From positions 157,731-221,730 of the forward strand of contig NW_017802924.1 in the NCBI RefSeq assembly GCF_001625305.1: a stretch of 64,000 nt of DNA, read 5' to 3'. The stretch is from Branchiostoma belcheri. Its lineage: Eukaryota > Chordata > Leptocardii > Amphioxiformes > Branchiostomatidae. This document shows positions 57,806 through 64,000 of this stretch, piece after piece. The notes under the pieces were generated by a model, which did not search any database, was not told the DNA's origin, and saw only the letters and a program-made list of their open reading frames with translations. The translations under genes were made by a program, and so were the position numbers. The stretch's first letter is position 1; every line of letters begins with the position of its first letter.

Positions 57806-58756
57806 TATTGTTAAAAAACACTCAATGCAGTTCTAGGGCGACAAAACAAAACAAAAATATTCTGTATGAAGAAATCTGTCTGATATTGACATTTGCTGCC
57901 ATTTTGGGTACATTTTCGTCATCATTTCATAGACCAGGAACATGTCTTCATTTTTGGGTACCACCCATAAATAGCTAGAACCAGCCTACGATACGAATTC
58001 GCGAAACAAGCAACCGTTTTCCGTCAGCGACATATCATATTTTTGCCTCAAAGATATCAATATGCTATGGGATAGGCAATATGCAACTTACTACTGTAAC
58101 ATAAAAATTTGTCAAACCAATACAATTTTAGTCGAACAACGGTCATTCAGTTATCGCCGGGTCCACCTATTTACAGGAATACATCAAAATACACCGGGAT
58201 ACTCTAGAATACAAATATAGGAGGCTGAAATCTACCGGAATACACCCTCCTTTGATGAGCTATAGCTAACACCCCAAGTTGTTGTATTTTGGCATGTGTT
58301 CTGGTGTATTCCTGTGTATTCCGGTAAATAGGCGGACCGCCTTTAAGATTAAAAGGGCCTAATGGACTAGAAGTAGTTGTTTACAGACGTTATAGTGTAC
58401 ACAGCATTGCAGGTGCCAAAACAACTTTCCCTGCTTCATTCGGGGACAATGCCAATATTGTCTTCAGAAACGTTTCTTCACCGCACGATTTGACACTACA
58501 AGACTTTCAATCTTAGAGCACAGATTAAAGAATGCGTAAATATCCCACTAGAGTTAAAAGATTGACCTTTACGTATGCTTTAAAGTGGGCTTACGGATAG
58601 AATTCCGTGCAGTCCAAACATTCTTCCTGAAGATGTACTAGATAATACGTCAAACAAAAAAATGAAGACACAAACAAAACAAGTACTTCATTACGTGGAA
58701 TTTACCCCGAGTTTCTCTGTTGTTCCTATGCTACTAGAGGACTCTTGAACTCTTTA

Positions 58757-59159
58757 GGCCATGTTGATTTGATTATATGGATGACATCATCTGGGAACCC
58801 GAGAACTGATGCGAGCGTGCAAATAAAAAAAGAGTTTGGCAAAAAAAAAGTTGCCTTCAATATGAAATCTATGTAGTCATAAAGGTTGAACAAATTACTA
58901 AGCACACGGAGTATGGTATGGCGAATAATAGAATCTTTATTTCATTTCTTCACATTTTCTTCTTCTTTTTCTTTGGAATTGACTTTGTCATTCTAAGACA
59001 TTAGTAACGTTCTCCAATTTTTTTTTTGCAATCTTTGGCATGTATTTGCTAATTTTTTGCAGTTGCTTTGTACGATTTACAGTATAATCGAAACCCTTTT
59101 TAAGGACAAACATTCATGCGCGCGTGGGAGTCATCCATATAATCAAATCAACATTGGCC
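58757..59159. mobile_element. MITE family 2, copy b
   Basis: About 403 bp with the same inverted ends (GGCCATGTTGATTTGATTAT and ATAATCAAATCAACATTGGCC-type right end). Flanked by TTA on the left and TAA on the right. Confidence 0.75.
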
Positions 59160-59343
59160 TAAGTAGAAAATCGGCTAGTTAGAATTTAATCATTTGGAAA
59201 GAAACAGAGCCATGGAGACAAAGCTGTTTGATAACAGAGACAGACTAATCGGACTAAATCATCTACTTGACAAGATAAAGCTGTGAGGCTTTAGATTATC
59301 CGATTACAGAGGAGGTTTTTGTGTTCAAAATTCGACATTTTAA

Positions 59344-59703
59344 AGGCATCCGGTGCAGCTTTTAGGGCTTGGAAACCCAAATTTTTCAAAGCCAACATTC
59401 TAGTCATTTATCTACATATTGAGTTGAAAACCTCACTATCCCAGTGTATATTGACCCTCATGGAGCAGAAATTCCCAACATTCTGACGGAAAATGGTTAC
59501 TGGAAGGGCCCTGGGCTGATTGTTAGGGTACAACCCAGAAAATAAGGGACTCATCTTGGGGCTTCTTTCTGTAGTTTTAAATACCCAACTCATGAAATGC
59601 TGATTGAAATGTGCTAATGTTAAGCAGTATGTGTCAATACTACAAAGCCTTGTTCAGAATATTTCCAGTTTTGCTGCCCTGAAATCTCATTGGATGCCTT
59701 TAA
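59344..59703. mobile_element. MITE family 3, full copy
   Basis: About 360 bp, from TTTAAAGGCATCCGGTGCA to CTCATTGGATGCCTTTAA. Internal order is the reverse of the copy at 7.8 kb. Terminal inverted repeats are short and the body is noncoding. Confidence 0.75.
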
Positions 59704-59754
59704 CCACACAGCGTCCTACTATGGTCGTTGCTTTGCCCATCATTAGAAAATATG

Positions 59755-60045
59755 GCAAGGTGGTCTTGTGGTTTTATATATAGGGTTCTTGACTTATAAT
59801 CTGAAGGTTCTGGGTTCGAATCCTTGGCAAGCGCCATTGTTGTGTCCTTGCAAAAGGCACTTTACCTGCTTTCCTCACTTCACTCAGGTGTAAATGAGTA
59901 CCTAGCTTCGGTTAGGGACGTCCTCTCGGATAGGACGTAAAGCCAGAGGTCCTGTGTTTAGAGAGAGACACACTACACGTATCGAAGATAGTAGAGGTCC
60001 TCCCCGGTGTGAGTGGTTCAAATTTTACAGTCTGGTCTCAGGATT
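59755..60045 (+). mobile_element. tRNA-derived SINE-like copy
   Basis: The head includes AAGGTGGTCTTGTGG and GGTTCGAATCC (B box). The body is AAAGGCACTTTACCTGC and CACTCAGGTGTAAATGAG, shared with the copy at 24.4 kb. Confidence 0.7.
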
Positions 60046-60489
60046 GACATCTTAAAAAGGTGATAGTAACCTGTTATGTCAATCATTCCACAAATGTGGT
60101 AAATCGTCTTAAATCAAAATGTATCAGAAATTAATGGATGAATTTATTGCTCGACAATAGTACAGAGCACAATTTATGGCGACAACTATTAATATTGAAA
60201 GAAGGTCACTTATATAAGCGTCTCTCCCTCTTGTCCCTGTATTAAGATCATGGCCTCTCTTGTTCTCCTTATTGATACATAATGGCACCTTTTTGATTAG
60301 ACAGGTGTGTTTACGTCTTGTTGTACCGTTGCCATGGTAACAAAGCATAACCTTTGTCACAGTTTTTTCGCGGGGTCAATAACCCTATTATAATGTCTTC
60401 AGTGTTGAGAAGGGATGCCGTGTTGTTAATATCCGCTCCATTGTGATTATCCTAGTCCGGAGGATTTAGAACGATTTTGAAGCATCCGT

Positions 60490-60830
60490 TTATCCGGAGT
60501 GCAGGATTAAAGACATTGGAAGACAAAAATATTCCAGACTATGCATGATGTACAAAATGACTAACAAACTGGTGGATGTACCAACTACTAAGTATCTAAT
60601 ACCAGCCCAGAAGAGAACAAGATATAGCCATGCCTTCAAGTACCAGAATTATCAACCAAGGATTGAGGTGTTCAAAATTCATTCTTTCCTAGAACTATTG
60701 CAGATTGGAACTCACTGTCACCAAGTGCAATTGAGGCAATATCATTAGATAGCTTTAAAAATGTTTAGAGTTAGATGTTCAAGGGTTAAGTGTAACAAGT
60801 CGTTCGGTGTAATGAAGCCAGCTGCCGAAT
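60490..60830 (+). mobile_element. non-LTR retrotransposon 3' end, decayed
   Basis: Frames include SFPRTIADWNSLSPSAIE and LDSFKNV, then a 3' tail with AAGTGTAACAAGTCGTTCGG and TGTAATGAAG. Upstream pieces are broken by frameshifts. Confidence 0.7.
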
Positions 60831-61888
60831 GTTTCAAAATGATTCAAGCATATCCAGGTGTGGACCGAACGCTTGACCAGGGTTGGCTGATGTTTATAGG
60901 TTTTGGGATTATTGGGATTTTCGTCTCTCTTTTAGCTGTCTAGTGACGCCTACTATTCCAGAAGAGAGGATACATACAATAGAGTACACAAACAGTAAAA
61001 TTTCAGTCAACGTACATCTAATACAGTAACTAGGATGTTCATTTTCATTCTATACCCTTTTCTCTTTTGTATTTTGTTCAATATTCGTTGCCATATATTG
61101 TACCATGTACAATTGTCCTGCAATAAATTTCTTCTTCTACTACATATTTCTATCTTGAACTCAACTTTTAATGTAACAGCTAAGATGTGTGCTATAGACA
61201 TTTTTGATGTGTTGGTACATATAGTCAGTTCAAAGACCCTGATGCTAGTAATTTTGCAGTTGCTTTGTACGATTTACAGTATGGTCGAAACCCTTTTTAA
61301 GTACGTCAAAGTACGAGGCCAAAGTTGTTTGGGAGGACAATTTGTAAAGGTGTCAATGCACCTGTTTTAACCTCCCTTTCATTTGTGGAATCCCTTCCGC
61401 TTGTGTATATCTTGTGGTAAATTCAAATAAAGAAATAAACAAATAATAGAGACATTGGAACACTCAGGGGGAATGGGGCAGGCATAATGTGTGTAACCTA
61501 GTTGTTTTTTTATCGTGCTTCACACCACTATGTAGACCGGCGAATGCCATCGTATGCTGGCCTTTATCCTCCTGTTCATTGTAGCAAGAAAAGCTTGCAT
61601 TTACCTGGCTCTCTCAAAGCGGCTTACGCAGAGGCAGATAATTGTTAAGGTTGACTCTCCATGTTTCCCGTTACCATGGTCGTCGCCTACGGGCTTCTTG
61701 TGTTTATCCCTCATCTGAAGCATACACTAGGGGATCTTTGTGCTTTTCTAAATCTTTTTGTAATAGTGGGCTCAGACAGGGCATTTGTATATCCCAGAAT
61801 TGTTCGGGTTAGCGTTCAATGTTTTCTCCGTTGCCATCGCAGTCGCCTAGGACAGTATTGGGAACATTTTTTAACTGTTGGTGCTTTC

Positions 61889-62071
61889 ATAGCCTCTACC
61901 AGGCTTTTGGAGGCGCCTGGAAAGAGTAGAAATTGGCCAGATAGAGAGATAACATGATGGGGGAGTTGGTCCGCTAGAGAGTACATTTTGCCGCACCAAC
62001 TCCCCTGACATGTTATCTCTCTATTTGTTGGCCAATTTCTACTCTTTCCAGCCGCCTCCCGAAGCCTGACA
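61889..62071. mobile_element. short foldback element, copy b
   Basis: Arms of about 75 bp: AAAGAGTAGAAATTGGCCAG with GAGAGATAACATG, repeated reversed as CATGTTATCTCTC and TTGGCCAATTTCTACTCTTT. The RNA would form a long hairpin. Confidence 0.8.
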
Positions 62072-64000
62072 GAATTTTCGAACTAACAGTACTAATACCA
62101 TGTGTCTTTTCCATGCGGGTTGTTACAGACAAAAGGAGCTTACAATTCCGACAGTTCTATCGAGATGACACCGTAAGAAGAATGATAGTCTCTGTCATTG
62201 TTAAATCTTTTAACTCCTACATATACAGGGTGAGGAAGCAGACACAAAGTGTTCACAGAAGTTTGGGTCAAGGGTTTTGACTGTCTTAAGTTATCAACTG
62301 TGCAACCATGTCTTTGAAAAGGAAAAATTAGGTCGTGTAAAGTTTTGCGATAACTACAATGTATGTGGAAAATTTTTCTATGGATTTACTAGGAACAGAA
62401 TTAATTCTCAAGTGGATCTGGAAGACCAAACACTAAACAGGTATCCCAACTCATTGCGTTCACAGATGACCTTATGTTAACCCCAACCAACAACAAAAAA
62501 AAACATCGATCACTCCTAGTCCTACCGTGCAACTAACGGCCTAAATCTGTCACATTCGTGTGAAAAAAAGACCATATATCTTAAATAATCATGTCAAAAA
62601 GGAAAATATTGACAAAATTATTTGACACCGTGAATGTATGTTGAATATTCCTATTGACGCATCAAGTTTGTCTTTTGTATATACTATACTGTTTATTTTG
62701 ATTAATAGAATACAATTTTGCTGACAACAAAACTGGGGTTACTAGGAGTCACAGTTTGCCCTCAAGTTACCTGGTATAAAGAGCAATGAACTTAGATGAG
62801 GAAGGAGAAATACCACATACGGCCATATGCATGCATCTATTTGCCAAAATATTATTTTTGTGTTACATAATATTTGTTTTCCATGATATACTTGCAGTTG
62901 TTAGGAAATCGGAGGGGCATGCATATACGTACATTCAAACTGACAGATGTTACTACATGTACTCTCTTGTCTCTTGTCTTCTGTATAATTTATAGATCAG
63001 ATCTTTGTTAATGAAGGAAGAATGGGGGCACTACAGCTCAATGGTTGCGATTATGGTAAACAGACTTTACATGCATATACTGTCCTCAAAAGCCAGATAT
63101 AAGTTTCCTTTTGTTTCTATACTTGCTTGTTTATCTTTGTATTATAGACACAGGGATAAGTATAAAGTAAGCAGACTCAAAGATCTTGGGCCATGCATTA
63201 AGGAGGAACATATCATACATGTAAGTCGGCATATAAGCAGGCAGGTCTATCTATATTTTATACTTTCGACGACCTAAATTTAGGGTCAGTCGCCGAAAGA
63301 TTAAAAGACATTCAATGTGTATGAATAAAGGGATTTAATTCTTTTGTTCATAACACTATGTATGGATATTTACGTCATGAATACCATGACATCAGCTAAG
63401 CAACCGGTCGGGCAACCACCAAGCAACCGGTCGGTCGTTTTTCTTTTTAAGTTGCTTTGTTTTCGTCTGTTGCCGTGTTGGTGGCAACCACTACGGTGAA
63501 GGTAACATTGTAATGACAATATGGGAACACCTTTTTTTCATATATACTGTCTAAAATGTTTCTTTACACCATTTACATATAGTTTTTGGATAACTACCTG
63601 TCCAACTACAGATTCCACTGATGAAAAGTATATTGGATGCTTCTTGTAAACTGGCAGTTTCCAAAATCTATCCGGTAGCTTGAGTAACTATTTTCTTGTT
63701 TATCTCTTTACCTGGATGTTTAATTCAAGGATTGTCCAAGAATAAGGATCCTTCTTACTTTTAGTCATAGCACTATATTTGACCATTAACATCACGGAAA
63801 ACATGACACCCACTAAAAAACAGTCGAGTGACCATCAAGACTTCAAGCAACCGGTCGGTCGTTTTTTTTAACGTCGCCTTGTTTGGGTCTGTTGGTGGCA
63901 ACCACTTGGGTGATGGTTCATTATAATAACAACATTCATGTACACTGCAGCTTATATATGTATTTGGACATTAACATCAGGAATACCATGGCACTAAGCA

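Larger units (their letters stand above)
53124..64000. other. right flank: repeats, no host gene recognised
   Basis: A GC-richer stretch of about 200 bp above 53,123 could be 5' UTR or promoter for the putative exon there. The rest is microsatellites, minisatellites, MITEs, a SINE and LINE ends. A tandem motif CAAGCAACCGGTCGGTCGTTTTT recurs at 63,400-63,440 and 63,845-63,870. Confidence 0.5.

Overview
The window looks like genomic DNA of an invertebrate deuterostome, most probably a lancelet (Branchiostoma). This is inferred from the animal-type signal peptide, the Frizzled cysteine-rich domains (FZ-CRD), GT-AG splicing with short exons in AT-rich introns, a nuclear tRNA-Ser(GCT), and a dense load of small inverted-repeat elements, tRNA-derived SINE-like copies and decayed non-LTR retrotransposon ends. 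No species-specific marker was checked.

The left two thirds (2,027 to 42,051, minus strand) is one very large gene. I could place 46 coding exons with consistent phases: a signal-peptide exon (41,940-42,051), then 17 consecutive FZ-CRD modules. The first 16 are complete. The 17th has only its first half-domain exon before the left edge. The spliced reading frame inside the window is 6,809 nt (2,269 whole codons) with no stop codon, and no transmembrane segment was seen. Each module is exon A (cysteines 1-5), exon B (cysteines 6-10) and usually a short linker exon L ending in an N-glycosylation sequon. Every module is a multiple of 3 nt with phase 1 on both outer borders.

The modules form a higher-order two-domain repeat. 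Pairs 1-2 and 5-6 are of one type (alpha): the even domain has a phase-0 internal intron and a canonical Frizzled-like second half. Pairs 3-4 and 7-8 through 15-16 are of a second type (beta): B exons alternate long (mostly 155 nt) and short (mostly 128 nt). Modules 5 and 6 have each lost exactly two cysteines, and in both cases these are the two partners of one known FZ disulfide. Exons B12 and B14 share a 105-nt identical run, which suggests recent conversion or duplication. Many exon edges carry adjacent tandem copies of the exon border plus splice site, so the locus is visibly still duplicating.

The right third (42,052 to 64,000) holds a tRNA-Ser(GCT) gene (45,016-45,097, minus), microsatellites and minisatellites, several families of inverted-repeat elements and LINE remnants. 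One further candidate signal-peptide exon lies at 53,018-53,123 (minus). It also ends in phase 1, so it could be an alternative first exon of the FZ gene or the start of another gene. I found no other host gene there.

A secreted protein with many FZ domains would be expected to bind lipid-modified or other FZ ligands such as Wnts, possibly as a multivalent trap. That function is inference from the domain family only.
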